A stretch of 64,000 nucleotides of DNA from Affinundibacterium macrobrachii (lineage in GTDB: Bacteria; Pseudomonadota; Gammaproteobacteria; Burkholderiales; Burkholderiaceae_D), in contig NZ_BMYT01000007.1 of NCBI RefSeq assembly GCF_014652415.1, positions 154,263 through 218,262 on the forward strand, in the 5' to 3' direction. Shown here piece after piece: positions 17,293 to 27,251 of the stretch. Positions within the stretch are counted from its first letter, which is position 1; each line of letters starts with the position of its first letter. The notes beneath the pieces are model-generated. The model ran no database searches. It was given only the letters and a program-made list of their open reading frames with translations, and was not told the origin of the DNA. Position numbers and translations under genes: made by a program.

Positions 17293-18759
17293 TTGATTCG
17301 TCCTACTCTCGTTCGTCTGCTTGGAATTGCCGCTTTTAGTATGCCGGCAATTGCTCTTGCAGATACCAAACCCTGTCGCATAGCTAGTTTTCCACAAGAG
17401 GTGAAGTGTGGTCAGATTCAAAGAGCGCTCGATCCCGCCAAACCAGATGGCAAAAAAATCGATGTGCATTACGTGATTCTTCCATCGAAAGATAGAAATA
17501 AATTGCCTGATGCAGTTTTCTTATTGGCTGGAGGCCCTGGACAAAGTGCGGTAGAAGCTGCCGGATTTGGTGATTCGATTTTAGGCAAGCTCAATCGCCG
17601 TCGCGATCTAGTTTTTGTCGATCAACGCGGTACAGGAAAAAGTGCCTCATTAAAATGTGATGAACTCGAGGTCAATGACAAGATCCTCGACAATGAAGGT
17701 GCTTATAAGGCGACTGCCGATTGTATGCAGAGTTTGCAAAAATTGCCGCATGGCGATTTGAAATTCTATAGCACCAGCATTGCTGTTCAAGATTTAGAGG
17801 CAATACGGATCGCGCAAAACTATAGCGCGGTGAATTTGGTCGGAGTTTCATATGGAACGCGGGTTGGCTTGGAATATTTACGTCAATATCCACAATCAGT
17901 GCGTCGCTTGGTGATTGATGGCGTTGTTCCGCCCGACCTAAGCTTGCTTGGAACAAATGCACAAGCAGCGTTAGAAGGCGTATTTGCTGATTGTGCAAAA
18001 AATACTCGTTGTAGCAACGCTTATCCTGATTTAGCGGGTACTTGGAAACGCCTGTTAGATAGCACGCCACGTCAATTTACCTATACCAATTCACGCCTGT
18101 TAACGAGTGTGACTACCAAGATCGCTCGTGAAGACATGATAGGCATGATCTTGAAGGCATTGTATTCGCCAGCAATGACTTCCGTGTTGCCGTATGCGAT
18201 CACGCAAGCAGACAAAGGTAAATTAGATGCTTTGTTGACGATGACAGGAAGTTTTAATCAACCTGGCCCAGGTGGTTTGACCTTAGGTATGCATTACTCA
18301 GTGTGGTGCGGCGAAGCTTATACCAATCCGCGTCCAGCTAATGCGATTACTGATCAGTTCACAGCAAGAAGTGCCGAGATGTACGACAGAATTTGCGCGA
18401 CTTGGCCGCGTGCTGATATTCCTAAAGAGTTTTATACCGTGCCCACAGCAAAATCTCCGGTCTTATTGCTCAGTGGTGGAATTGATCCTGTAACGCCGAT
18501 TCGTAATGGTGATCAAGTTGCCAAAGCCTTGGGTGCAAAAGCACGTCATATCACGATCGAAAATGTTGGTCACGGTGTGTTAGGGCAGGGCTGTGTGCGT
18601 GATTTAGTCAATAAATTCCTCGCCGCGAAGACTGATGATGAGGCATTGGCCTTAGATGTGAGTTGCGTACGTCAAATTCCACGTCCTTTGGTATGGCTAC
18701 CACCGACCAAGAACACGGATGTTACTGCGACAGCAAGCTCGAAGAAAGCAGGAGAATAA
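17293..18759 (+). CDS. Secreted alpha/beta-hydrolase (S33 / TAP-like peptidase family)
   Basis: 488 aa. The start is TTG at 17293, fixed by AAGGAG seven bases upstream; no in-frame ATG lies before the signal peptide. Residues 1-23 form a signal peptide ending ALAD. The hydrolase fold has the oxyanion motif GGPG at 80-83, FVDQRGTGKS, nucleophile S186 in GVSYGTR, and probable acid D398 and base H427. The C-terminal segment matches TAP-like domains of tripeptidyl or prolyl aminopeptidases. It is probably a periplasmic peptidase or esterase. It ends one base before the ATPase gene, so all three genes form one operon. Confidence 0.85.
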   Translation: MIRPTLVRLLGIAAFSMPAIALADTKPCRIASFPQEVKCGQIQRALDPAKPDGKKIDVHYVILPSKDRNKLPDAVFLLAGGPGQSAVEAAGFGDSILGKLNRRRDLVFVDQRGTGKSASLKCDELEVNDKILDNEGAYKATADCMQSLQKLPHGDLKFYSTSIAVQDLEAIRIAQNYSAVNLVGVSYGTRVGLEYLRQYPQSVRRLVIDGVVPPDLSLLGTNAQAALEGVFADCAKNTRCSNAYPDLAGTWKRLLDSTPRQFTYTNSRLLTSVTTKIAREDMIGMILKALYSPAMTSVLPYAITQADKGKLDALLTMTGSFNQPGPGGLTLGMHYSVWCGEAYTNPRPANAITDQFTARSAEMYDRICATWPRADIPKEFYTVPTAKSPVLLLSGGIDPVTPIRNGDQVAKALGAKARHITIENVGHGVLGQGCVRDLVNKFLAAKTDDEALALDVSCVRQIPRPLVWLPPTKNTDVTATASSKKAGE

Positions 18760-18760
18760 G

Positions 18761-19591
18761 ATGATTATTGTTGAAGACCTCCATAAAGAATTTGTCAAAC
18801 TAGGTAAGCCGAAGTTTGGTATCGGAATGCGCAAGGCTGAAAAAGTAAAAGCGGTGAATGGCGTCAGTTTTACGGCGCAAGACGGTGCGATTTTGGGTTT
18901 GCTTGGTGCCAATGGCGCCGGTAAAACAACCAGTTTGCGTATGGTTGCATCGATGCTGAAGATGGACAGTGGTTCGATCAAAATTGATGGCGTCGAAGTG
19001 AAAGAAGGTCAAACTACTACCCAAGCGCATTTGGGCATTTTGTCCGATGCGCGTGGATTGTATCCACGTTTGACCTCGCGTGAAAATATTCAGTACTACG
19101 GAAAATTGCATGGCATGGATAAAGCCAAGATTGAACAACGTATCGATCAATTAGCGCACTGGTTAGAAATCCAAAAATTATTGGATCGTCGTACCGAGGG
19201 GTTTAGTCAAGGTGAGCGTATGAAAATCGCCTTAGCACGCGCCTTAATTCACGATCCAAAAAATATTATTTTGGATGAGCCGACTAATGGCTTAGACGTG
19301 GTGGCAACCCGTGCATTGCGTGAGTTTTTACGATGGTTGCGTAGCCCTGAAGGTGGCGGTAAATGCATCGTTTTTTCCACCCATATCATGCAAGAAGTGG
19401 AGCGCCTTTGCGATACCGTAGTCATTGTTGCGCAGGGTCGTACTGTCGCCAAAGGTAGTGTTGCTGAGCTAATGCAACAAGCACAAGAATCTGACTTTGA
19501 AGACGCGTTTGTGAAGCTGGCCTTTTTGGATAAGAGCAGCATGTTAGATCACCGTCATCACTCAACATTGAATCAAGGGAGTGTCGCATGA
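18761..19591 (+). CDS. NatA-like ABC transporter ATP-binding protein
   Basis: 276 aa. Walker A GANGAGKT at 49-56, signature FSQGERMKIALARAL, and Walker B ILDEPTNGLD with HIMQEVERL following. It belongs to the NatA/CcmA-type ATPases that power ABC-2 exporters. The ATG at 18761 has GGAG nearby and directly follows the hydrolase stop codon. Its last four bases overlap the permease start (ATGA), the standard sign of translational coupling. A short His/Gln-rich tail follows the conserved domain. Confidence 0.9.
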   Translation: MIIVEDLHKEFVKLGKPKFGIGMRKAEKVKAVNGVSFTAQDGAILGLLGANGAGKTTSLRMVASMLKMDSGSIKIDGVEVKEGQTTTQAHLGILSDARGLYPRLTSRENIQYYGKLHGMDKAKIEQRIDQLAHWLEIQKLLDRRTEGFSQGERMKIALARALIHDPKNIILDEPTNGLDVVATRALREFLRWLRSPEGGGKCIVFSTHIMQEVERLCDTVVIVAQGRTVAKGSVAELMQQAQESDFEDAFVKLAFLDKSSMLDHRHHSTLNQGSVA

Positions 19592-20751
19592 GAGAAGTAT
19601 TTGCAATTTATTGGAAAGAAATTTCAGATGCGATGCGCGATCGTCGTACCTTATTGATGGTCTTAGCTAGTTCGTTGCTATTGGTTCCGGTTTTATTGTT
19701 TGTGTTTTCTACCGTGATGTCGCAGGTCGAGTCACAAGCGGTGGATCGCAGCGTGATGGCGGTTAACATCAAAGACGCGCCTAGTTTGGAAAACTATATT
19801 CTGCGTCAGGGTTACGAGATAAAAACTGCACCAGCAGATTATGAAGAAAAATCACGCAGCAAAGAATTGATTAAACCTGTCCTGTTGGTACCTGAAAATT
19901 TTGAACAAGATTTGCAGTCTGCTAAGCGAGTCGAATTAGAAATTGCTTACGATACCTCGAATCGTCAGGCTGAAATGGGATTGGGGCCATTGCGTCAATT
20001 ATTGAATGGCTATGCACGTGAACGATCAAGTTTAGAATTGATGATGCGCGGTGTTTCACCAGATTTGTTGCAGTCGATTTCTGTGAAAGAGCGCCATATC
20101 AGCCGCCCTGATGAACGTCGCGTTACGATTACCGCCGCGTTGCCGATGGTTTTAATTATGGCGATTGTAATGGGCGGCATGTTTGCGGCAATTGACAGCA
20201 CCGCTGGTGAACGTGAACGCGGTTCTTTAGAGCCATTGATGATGAACCCAGTTTCGGGATTCCAGCTAGCGATAGGGAAAACGGCGGCGGTTGCTACGGT
20301 GAGTGTACTGATTGTGATTTTGACCGTGAGTAGCTTTTTCCCCGCGCAATTACTAATTGCGAATGAGGCTTTACGTGCCGAATTTCAGTTCGGAATTAAA
20401 GATGCGCTTGCTTTCATGATTGTCTTGATTCCTTTGGCCGCCGCTCTGTCTTCTTTACAAGTTGCCTTGTCATTGACTTGCAAATCATTCAAAGAAGCGA
20501 ACGTACGTAATCAATTATTGAGCTTAGCAGTATCGTTTATGCCGATGTTCTTTATTGTCAATCCTGGTAAAGAACCAGCGTGGCTGGGATGGGTTCCTGT
20601 CATGGCGCAAACGCAAATGATGAATCAAGTGCTTAAAGGCGAGTTGGTTGCACTCAATGCGATTGGTCTTGCTTTACTGGTGTGTTCGGTGATTGTTGTA
20701 GCAAGCTTGCTGTTTGTTTCTCGTAAGATGCGTGAAGTTGTCATGGAATAG
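19588..20751 (+). CDS. NatB-like ABC-2 transporter permease
   Basis: 387 aa. One N-terminal helix at about residues 22-43 is followed by a roughly 140-residue soluble, extracytoplasmic domain. A block of five or six helices starts near residue 180 and includes the GERERGSLEPLMMNP coupling helix typical of NatB/YhaP permeases. With the upstream ATPase it forms an exporter. NatAB of Bacillus extrudes sodium; other relatives export peptides or antibiotics, so the substrate is open. Co-transcription with a secreted peptidase hints at a peptide or lipopeptide substrate, which is inference. Confidence 0.88.
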   Translation: MREVFAIYWKEISDAMRDRRTLLMVLASSLLLVPVLLFVFSTVMSQVESQAVDRSVMAVNIKDAPSLENYILRQGYEIKTAPADYEEKSRSKELIKPVLLVPENFEQDLQSAKRVELEIAYDTSNRQAEMGLGPLRQLLNGYARERSSLELMMRGVSPDLLQSISVKERHISRPDERRVTITAALPMVLIMAIVMGGMFAAIDSTAGERERGSLEPLMMNPVSGFQLAIGKTAAVATVSVLIVILTVSSFFPAQLLIANEALRAEFQFGIKDALAFMIVLIPLAAALSSLQVALSLTCKSFKEANVRNQLLSLAVSFMPMFFIVNPGKEPAWLGWVPVMAQTQMMNQVLKGELVALNAIGLALLVCSVIVVASLLFVSRKMREVVME

Positions 20752-20771
20752 ATGAATTCTATGATGCATAA

Positions 20772-20810
20772 ACAAAAAAGCCGTTGATCGAAAGTTCAAC
20801 GGCTTTTTTG
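20772..20810. terminator. Bidirectional terminator between natB-like gene and rapZ
   Basis: A-rich and T-rich arms flank the stem AAAGCCGTTGA / TCAACGGCTTT, giving a T-tract on both strands between convergent genes. The remaining about 100 bp before the rapZ stop codon shows nothing recognisable. Confidence 0.9.
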
Positions 20811-20915
20811 TAAATAGCTTATCGTGTTGAGCAAAACGGGACTCTTCGTTGGCCGAATGCACTCAAGTTTTAGCGCGTTGTCTTAGTCCAGCCTCCGTGC
20901 AGTCTTAGCACAGCG

Positions 20916-21779
20916 CTAGTGATTTTGTCGATGGCGAATCAACACCCGTTCTTGTTGCTGAAAATGTTTGGCTAGTTTTTCGACCATATAAACGGAACGA
21001 TGTTGTCCGCCGGTACAACCGATACCAATCGTTAGGTAGCTACGATTATCTCGCTTGAACGATGGTAGCCATTTGTCGATAAAGTTTTTAATATCATCAA
21101 ATAGTTCGAGCGCCATCGCTTGTGCTTCGAGAAAATCCACAACGGCTTGATCTCGTCCAGTTAAAGGGCGTAAGGCATGGTCGTAGTGTGGGTTAGGTAG
21201 GATGCGCACGTCGAACACAAAATCGACATCAAGCGGTACACCGACTTTAAATGCAAACGACTCAAACATTAAAATCAGCGAAGCATGTTCTACCGCAATT
21301 TCATCTTTAATCCAATTGCGCAAATGGTTCGCACTCAGATTGGATGTATCTAAGACGTGTCCCAGAAATTGCAATGGAGCGAGTAATTCGCGTTCTGCTT
21401 GTATGCATTCGGTGAGACTTAGTGTGCAATCGGATATGCGCTCTGTTTGTAGATGATGCGATAGTGGATGACTGCGTCGTGTTTCTGAAAAGCGTGCGAT
21501 TAAGGTTTCTGAACTCGCAGTCAGAAATAAGACTTTTACCTCGTGTCCTAATGCACGTAATTGATCAATAGTGGCAGCAACACTTTGCAGTTGATGTGCG
21601 CTGCGGGAATCGATAGCCAAGGCGGCGTTCTTAACGCCTTCTAGCTCTAGTGTTTTGACTAATTCTAGCAATAAACTGGGTGGCAAATTATCGACGCAAT
21701 AGTAACCAGCGTCTTCGATTACATTTAGGGCGACCGATTTACCTGAGCCTGAGATACCTGATATGAGTAGAATCCGCAT
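20916..21779 (-). CDS. rapZ: RNase adapter / nucleotide-binding protein RapZ (YvcJ family)
   Basis: 287 aa. Walker A GISGSGKS at residues 8-15, the conserved DNLPPSLL stretch near residue 32, RRSHPL, and the C-terminal IGCTGGQHRSVYMVE. In enterobacteria RapZ presents the GlmZ/GlmY small RNAs to RNase E and so controls amino-sugar synthesis; in other phyla it is a GTP/ATP-binding regulator. It starts 6 bp after the hprK stop codon, so hprK and rapZ are co-transcribed, placing it within the regulatory PTS group. Confidence 0.95.
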   Translation of the reverse strand: MRILLISGISGSGKSVALNVIEDAGYYCVDNLPPSLLLELVKTLELEGVKNAALAIDSRSAHQLQSVAATIDQLRALGHEVKVLFLTASSETLIARFSETRRSHPLSHHLQTERISDCTLSLTECIQAERELLAPLQFLGHVLDTSNLSANHLRNWIKDEIAVEHASLILMFESFAFKVGVPLDVDFVFDVRILPNPHYDHALRPLTGRDQAVVDFLEAQAMALELFDDIKNFIDKWLPSFKRDNRSYLTIGIGCTGGQHRSVYMVEKLAKHFQQQERVLIRHRQNH

Positions 21780-21785
21780 GATGTC

Positions 21786-22730
21786 TTATCCCAGCGTTTC
21801 ATCCATTGCACGGCGCTGTCTTTCCATGAATTCTTCTAAGGTATTGATGCCGCGTAGTTGTAAGATAGTATTGCGTACCGCTGCCTCCAATAGCACCGCA
21901 ATATTGCGGCCCGCTGCCACTGGAATCACAACCTTTTTGATTTGCAAACCTAATACGTCTTCCGATTGAGAGTCGATAGGTAGGCGTTCGTAGTTTTCTT
22001 CCAAAGTACTACGGCGCACCAAATGCACAATTAATTTTAGACGCATCTTGCGACGCACGGAGGTCTCGCCAAAGATGGCTTTGATATCGAGTAGACCAAG
22101 ACCACGCACTTCTAACAAGTTTTGCAAAATCGGTGGGCATCGACCTTCGATCATATTTGGTGCGATACGCGAAAATTCGACCGCATCGTCAGCCACCAAA
22201 CCATGACTACGTGAAATCAATTCCAAACCAAGCTCACTTTTTCCTAAACCAGATTCACCGGTAATTAAAACCCCAACCCCAAGTACATCCATAAAGACAC
22301 CATGCATCGTGACTTGTGGTGCTAGTTTTTTGGACAGGTAAACGCGCAAGTAATCAATGACTTGTGCTGCTGGCAAAGGGGTAGAAAAAAGTGGGATGTT
22401 ATTGTCGTCACAAACGCTCAAGAAGCTTTGTGGCGATTCTAGTCCTTGCGCAACGATTAATGCTGGCGGATTGCCGGCGACTAATTCACGGATCAGATTG
22501 GCGCGTGAGCCCGGTGACAAACGATGGAAATAATCAAGTTCTTGGTGTCCTAGGACTTGTATTCGACCAGGGTGAATTAAGTTGAGATGGCCAACTTGAT
22601 CGGATGAGGCGGTTGCATCATCGGTAATTTGTTTATCGCCACCAGAAAATCCAGCGAACCAACCAAGTTGCAAGGTGTCGCGATTATCATCAAAAATCTT
22701 CTGTATGGTTAATTCTGTGGTCAGCGGCAT
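21786..22730 (-). CDS. hprK: HPr kinase/phosphorylase
   Basis: 314 aa. The P-loop GESGLGKS lies at 158-165, followed by [20 protein letters not shown], and the HprK signature [11 protein letters not shown] starts near 207. It phosphorylates or dephosphorylates a serine of HPr or Npr. In betaproteobacteria without sugar PTS it belongs to a regulatory phosphorelay. The ATG at 22730 aligns with the usual N-terminus (short helix IFDDN), so a TTG nine codons upstream is not used here. Confidence 0.95.
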   Translation of the reverse strand: MPLTTELTIQKIFDDNRDTLQLGWFAGFSGGDKQITDDATASSDQVGHLNLIHPGRIQVLGHQELDYFHRLSPGSRANLIRELVAGNPPALIVAQGLESPQSFLSVCDDNNIPLFSTPLPAAQVIDYLRVYLSKKLAPQVTMHGVFMDVLGVGVLITGESGLGKSELGLELISRSHGLVADDAVEFSRIAPNMIEGRCPPILQNLLEVRGLGLLDIKAIFGETSVRRKMRLKLIVHLVRRSTLEENYERLPIDSQSEDVLGLQIKKVVIPVAAGRNIAVLLEAAVRNTILQLRGINTLEEFMERQRRAMDETLG

Positions 22731-22868
22731 GAAGGTAGTTCCGATCTTGGTAAGCAAGGAAACAGAAATCTCGCGATCACTGCGTTCGATAAGGTCTATC
22801 TTAGCGCATTACTGTACAGAATTTAAGTACATGTCTAATCGGTACTACTTAGATCTGTATGACCGTAA

Positions 22869-23333
22869 TTAAATAACGGAGGGTTCCCAACTAGTGAGGT
22901 GTTTGTGTACCAAATTGGCATCTGTTTCGATTTGCAGATTGCTACGAAACTCGTCATCAGACAGCATTTCGGCGATTTCAGACAAAATCTCTAAATGCTG
23001 TTGCGTGACATTATCTGGCATCAATAAAAAAATCAGCAGGCTAACAGCTTTACCATCTGGCGATTCAAAAGGGATTGCTTCTTGCAAGCGTACGAAGGCT
23101 GCAATTGGATTCTTCAACCCTTTAATACGTCCATGTGGAACTGCGACGCCATGTCCAAGGCCGGTTGAACCAAGACGTTCACGGGCAAATAGATTTTCAG
23201 ATACGGTGGAGCGGGCAATGCCGCAATTGTTTTCAAACAAAAGTCCTGCTTGTTCGAATGCCCGCTTTTTACTCGATACATCTAAATCTAATAAAACATT
23301 TTCTTGGGGCAGAATTTTTGCAATATTGGTCAT
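22869..23333 (-). CDS. ptsN: PTS IIA-like nitrogen-regulatory protein PtsN (EIIA-Ntr)
   Basis: 154 aa, a single EIIA-mannitol-type domain. The phosphorylated histidine is H67 in GHGVAVPHGR. It takes phosphate from NPr and regulates potassium, nitrogen and envelope functions by protein contacts. A TATAAT hexamer at 23436-23441 on the minus strand may be its -10 element, but the -35 is poor. The usual upstream neighbours hpf and rpoN are missing here; a GGDEF-EAL gene lies in their place. Confidence 0.95.
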   Translation of the reverse strand: MTNIAKILPQENVLLDLDVSSKKRAFEQAGLLFENNCGIARSTVSENLFARERLGSTGLGHGVAVPHGRIKGLKNPIAAFVRLQEAIPFESPDGKAVSLLIFLLMPDNVTQQHLEILSEIAEMLSDDEFRSNLQIETDANLVHKHLTSWEPSVI

Positions 23334-23504
23334 ATGGCGGAAAGGCCTGTGCTCGTTGACTAAATTTCTTACAACAGGGGCTTTTGATACCGAAGTGATG
23401 TGCTAGTTCCCTGTTGCGGTCGATCTCAGAGCGCGATTATAGGCTTCTTTTGGCAGCGATGCGAATTTCCGTGTCGCATTGTGTTTATTTCAAAAGATAA
23501 GCAA

Positions 23505-26138
23505 TTAGTGTAAGGCTTGGCTGATTGCGTGTTGTTTGAGTAATTGTGAGAAATACTCAACTGAAATCGGTTTGCTAAAATAAAATCCCTGAATTTCATC
23601 GCATCCAGCGTCTTTCAAGAAATCCATTTGTTCAAGGTTCTCGACACCTTCCGCGGTAACGCTCATGCCAAGTGCGCTAGACATCGCAATAATCGCCTTG
23701 GTCAGTACAACCGAATCTTGGTTCTCAGGAATCTCGCGGATAAATGAACGATCAATTTTTAAATTATCAATCGGGAACCGTTGCAGATACGATAGCGATG
23801 AGAAGCCCGTACCAAAATCATCGAGAGAGATACTAATTCCAAGCGTTTTAATCGCGTCAAAAACGGAGCTTAAGTGTTCAGCTTCGACCATTAAAAGGCC
23901 TTCGGTAATTTCTAACTGTAAGGCGTGTGCTGGTAATCCAGATTCTAATAAAACTTCCAAGATAAATTGCGGTAGCTTAGGGTCTTGAAATTGTTTCGGT
24001 GAAATATTGACACTGATTTTGAAATCTATATCAAATTCTTGACGCCATCGTTGTGCTTGCTCACAGGCTTTGGCCAAGACCCAGCGACCCATAGGCACGA
24101 TTAAGCCAATTTCTTCAGCGAATGGAATAAACTCATTCGGCGCAATGATTCCCATTTCTGGCATTTGCCAACGAATCAAGGCTTCTGCGCCAACAATACT
24201 GCCGTCAATTAAGCTGAGTTTTGGTTGGTAGTAGAGTAAGAACTCATCATCGACCAAGGCGCGGCGTAGATTGCGCTCTAAAGTGTAACGATGCTGTGCG
24301 CGAATCATTAAATCAGATGTAAAGAATTGGTAATTATTTCGTCCCAGTTCTTTTGCTAAATACATCGCAGAATCAGCACAACGTAATAAGGTTGGGCCAT
24401 CGGTACCATCATGTGGAAACACACTGATACCTATCGATGTGCCTAAATGATATTGATGCTGATCGATCACAAACGGCTCGCGCATTTTGGTCAAAATACG
24501 GTCGGCGAGTTCTTTTAAGTGTTGCGCGGTTTCAAATTCTTCGACCACGATCACAAATTCATCACCACCCAAACGTGCCAACATATCGGTAGCGCGGATG
24601 CAAGAGCTCAAGCGTTTGGCAACGTCGCATAGCAAACCATCGCCTGCGGCATGGCCGGCCGTATCGTTCACATTTTTGAAGTGATCGAGATCTAAAAAAA
24701 TCACCGCTACTTTTTGATCATAAGCTTGCGCCAAGGCACTTGCTAGGCGATGTTGTAATTGATGTCGGTTGGCGAGACCCGTTAATGCATCATGCGTGGC
24801 AATGTATTGCAATTGACGCTCGGTTTCTCTCACTTCGGTGGTATCGGTAAATGAGATTAATACGGCTTCGGTTTTGCTATGACGCGAGTGTTGAATCGGC
24901 TGCACATTGACTAACAACCAGACAGTTGAATTGTCGTGCAATTGCATACCGATCGATAAATTCGAAATTGCTTCACCAGTTCTTAATACGATAGAGGCGG
25001 GATCATCACCAATTTGGATTTCACTACTGTCTTCACGGAAAATGCGTTTGAAGTAACGATGACGGCGACCAGTCGCTTCAATATCTTGAATTTTTAAAAT
25101 ACGTTTTGCGCTGGGGTTGCAGGTGAGGATTTTTCCACCCGGTGCAATCACCATAATACCTTCGGTCAAATTATTCACGACGGAGCGATAGCGATCTTCA
25201 CTAGTCGCTAAGCTATGCTCCATATTTTTCTTATCAATCGCCAACGCAATCACATGCATGGCATCCATGATCAGCGTTTGTTCATCATCACTAGGATGAC
25301 GTTGATCACGGTGATATAAATCGACCGTGCCTAGCAAGGTATTAAATGCGGTTTTGATTGGTACCGACCAACAAGAGTGCATGCCATAGCGCAAAGGTGT
25401 CTGACGGTGTGATTGCCACACATCGCTGTGGGCAATATCCTCAACGACGATAATTTTTTGAGTTTTCAGGGCAACACCGCAAGACCAACTTCCTAGACCA
25501 ATTTCTAAATGATCCATTTCATTTAGAAATTCTGCTTCCATACTTGGTGCGGCTGCTATCCGTAATTTTTGTGTATCTTGATCGTATAGCATGATTGCAC
25601 AGACCGAGCCATTGTCGAGCAGACGCTCCATCCGATCACACACATCTTGCAAAATTTGCGTGAGTGGATTGTCGAGTGCGATCATTTCTAGAATTTCTTT
25701 TTCATGATGCAAAGCTTCATGACTAAGACTATTTTTAGGAATGCCGCTATGACTTAACTGCGTTTGAAATGACTTGGCAAAGGCTTGGGTTTGCATGTCG
25801 CGCAAGCATAAGACATAAGCAGTATTACGCAACACGGGGAAGCTATGCAGTCTGAGTTCTATATTGACCAGCTCGCCTTGTCGATTGCGCAGTTGGCAAA
25901 ACTCGGCAATCGCATTGGGTATTAAACTGCTACCCGCTTGTAAGTGGGTTTTGATTTGATTTGGATGACTAAATTCGAGGAAGGCATTCCATCGTAATCC
26001 ACTAATTTCATGCAGATCTTTTGCGCGTAATAAGCTGATCCCCATGTGATTTGCATGAACGATGGTTCCATCAACTAAAACAATGACAGCATCTTGTGCG
26101 TGCTGTTCGATGAGCATTTGCCAATTTACAGAATACAT
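23505..26138 (-). CDS. PAS-GAF-PAS-GGDEF-EAL cyclic-di-GMP protein
   Basis: 877 aa, no membrane helix. Order: PAS-like domain at about 10-125, GAF domain at about 160-310, second PAS at about 320-440, GGDEF domain with intact active site GGDEF at 524-528, and EAL domain with EAL at 652-654. The EAL metal-site motifs ISLDDFGTGFSSL and IKTLG are present, so both synthase and phosphodiesterase activity are possible. In many such proteins one domain is regulatory. The input is cytoplasmic, from PAS or GAF ligands that cannot be identified. Single gene with its own promoter region. Confidence 0.92.
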   Translation of the reverse strand: MYSVNWQMLIEQHAQDAVIVLVDGTIVHANHMGISLLRAKDLHEISGLRWNAFLEFSHPNQIKTHLQAGSSLIPNAIAEFCQLRNRQGELVNIELRLHSFPVLRNTAYVLCLRDMQTQAFAKSFQTQLSHSGIPKNSLSHEALHHEKEILEMIALDNPLTQILQDVCDRMERLLDNGSVCAIMLYDQDTQKLRIAAAPSMEAEFLNEMDHLEIGLGSWSCGVALKTQKIIVVEDIAHSDVWQSHRQTPLRYGMHSCWSVPIKTAFNTLLGTVDLYHRDQRHPSDDEQTLIMDAMHVIALAIDKKNMEHSLATSEDRYRSVVNNLTEGIMVIAPGGKILTCNPSAKRILKIQDIEATGRRHRYFKRIFREDSSEIQIGDDPASIVLRTGEAISNLSIGMQLHDNSTVWLLVNVQPIQHSRHSKTEAVLISFTDTTEVRETERQLQYIATHDALTGLANRHQLQHRLASALAQAYDQKVAVIFLDLDHFKNVNDTAGHAAGDGLLCDVAKRLSSCIRATDMLARLGGDEFVIVVEEFETAQHLKELADRILTKMREPFVIDQHQYHLGTSIGISVFPHDGTDGPTLLRCADSAMYLAKELGRNNYQFFTSDLMIRAQHRYTLERNLRRALVDDEFLLYYQPKLSLIDGSIVGAEALIRWQMPEMGIIAPNEFIPFAEEIGLIVPMGRWVLAKACEQAQRWRQEFDIDFKISVNISPKQFQDPKLPQFILEVLLESGLPAHALQLEITEGLLMVEAEHLSSVFDAIKTLGISISLDDFGTGFSSLSYLQRFPIDNLKIDRSFIREIPENQDSVVLTKAIIAMSSALGMSVTAEGVENLEQMDFLKDAGCDEIQGFYFSKPISVEYFSQLLKQHAISQALH

Positions 26139-26371
26139 AAGGCTAATAAAATTTATACATCAATCCAGCAGTTAGAAGGCAAAAGATCTCAGATAGACTA
26201 ATTAAAAAAACAAGTAAATGTACTCTATGCAAAGGCACGGGGCAAGCTTGAATTTGTATCTCTATCCGACTGAAATGTACTTACAGGTTTATTTTTGTTA
26301 GTGTAGACCCGCGTTTTAATAAAACATTGTTTTATCTCAGTGTTTTTCTGTAATGAAATTAGTAGTTTTCC

Positions 26372-27232
26372 TCATTGACGCGCATTGCGGTGATTGGAAG
26401 GCATTTTCCCAGTCGTAAAATTACTGCGCCAAGGATTGATATCTAAACCTCCACGGCGTGTATAGCGTGCATACACCGATAATTTTTGTGGCTTGCAATA
26501 CTGCATGATGTCGCAAAAAATACGCTCGACACATTGTTCATGAAACTCGTTGTGATTTCGAAAGCTAATCAAATAGCGCAAAAGCGCTTCTTGGTCTATC
26601 GGCGCACCAATGTACTGAATTTGCACGCTGGCCCAGTCCGGTTGCCCAGTCACTAAGCAGTTGGATTTTAATAAGTGTGACACCAAAGTTTCTTCAATTG
26701 CGGGCTGGCTATGATCGGCCTGTAAAATCGTAGGCACAGGCGAGTATTGATCGACCTCGATGTCTAATCTGTCTAATAATTGTCCTTCGAATTCCTGAAA
26801 AACAGCTTTGCTGAATTGCTCTTGTGGCGTGAGCGTGATTTGAACTGGCGCACCAAAACCATTTGATAAATCGGTTTGTAGCAAACTAATCAGCGCATCA
26901 GTGCCTGCTAACTTGGTTTGATTAAACGCGTTTAAATAAAGTTTGAATGATTTTGATTCGATGATATTCGGAGAATCAGCTGGTGCAAACACGCTCAAAA
27001 TCGCAACTTGCGGCTTTCCTCGTAAATTCAACCAAGACACTTCATAAGCGTTCCAAAAATCCATACCGAAAAAAGGCAAATTAACTGCTTTACCATCAAC
27101 AATCTTGAGTCCAATTTCTGCACGCTTTTCTGCTCTAGGAATTGGAAAAAGCAAGCTAGGATCGTACTCGGTTTGATACGCAGATGTTTTGCCTAACTGT
27201 GATTGTTCGGGCGTATTGCTAGAAGTGCTCAT
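26372..27232 (-). CDS. queF: NADPH-dependent 7-cyano-7-deazaguanine reductase (long QueF)
   Basis: 286 aa, close to the 282 aa of the E. coli enzyme. It reduces preQ0 to preQ1 in queuosine synthesis. Duplicated T-fold: [13 protein letters not shown] near residue 95 is the NADPH-site motif, the catalytic cysteine is C192 in [11 protein letters not shown], and [10 protein letters not shown] follows. The ATG at 27232 is preferred because the 19 codons upstream fall inside the ilvA terminator hairpin. The 232-bp gap upstream of the GGDEF-EAL start contains a small palindrome at about 26318-26334 and nothing else. Confidence 0.95.
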   Translation of the reverse strand: MSTSSNTPEQSQLGKTSAYQTEYDPSLLFPIPRAEKRAEIGLKIVDGKAVNLPFFGMDFWNAYEVSWLNLRGKPQVAILSVFAPADSPNIIESKSFKLYLNAFNQTKLAGTDALISLLQTDLSNGFGAPVQITLTPQEQFSKAVFQEFEGQLLDRLDIEVDQYSPVPTILQADHSQPAIEETLVSHLLKSNCLVTGQPDWASVQIQYIGAPIDQEALLRYLISFRNHNEFHEQCVERIFCDIMQYCKPQKLSVYARYTRRGGLDINPWRSNFTTGKMPSNHRNARQ

Positions 27233-27251
27233 AATGTATTTTGCTTTGTTG

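Noticed and set aside
19588..20751. Sodium export as the definite role of the NatAB-like pair
   Set aside because: Sequence places it in the broad NatAB/ABC-2 class only; the peptidase partner makes other substrates as likely.
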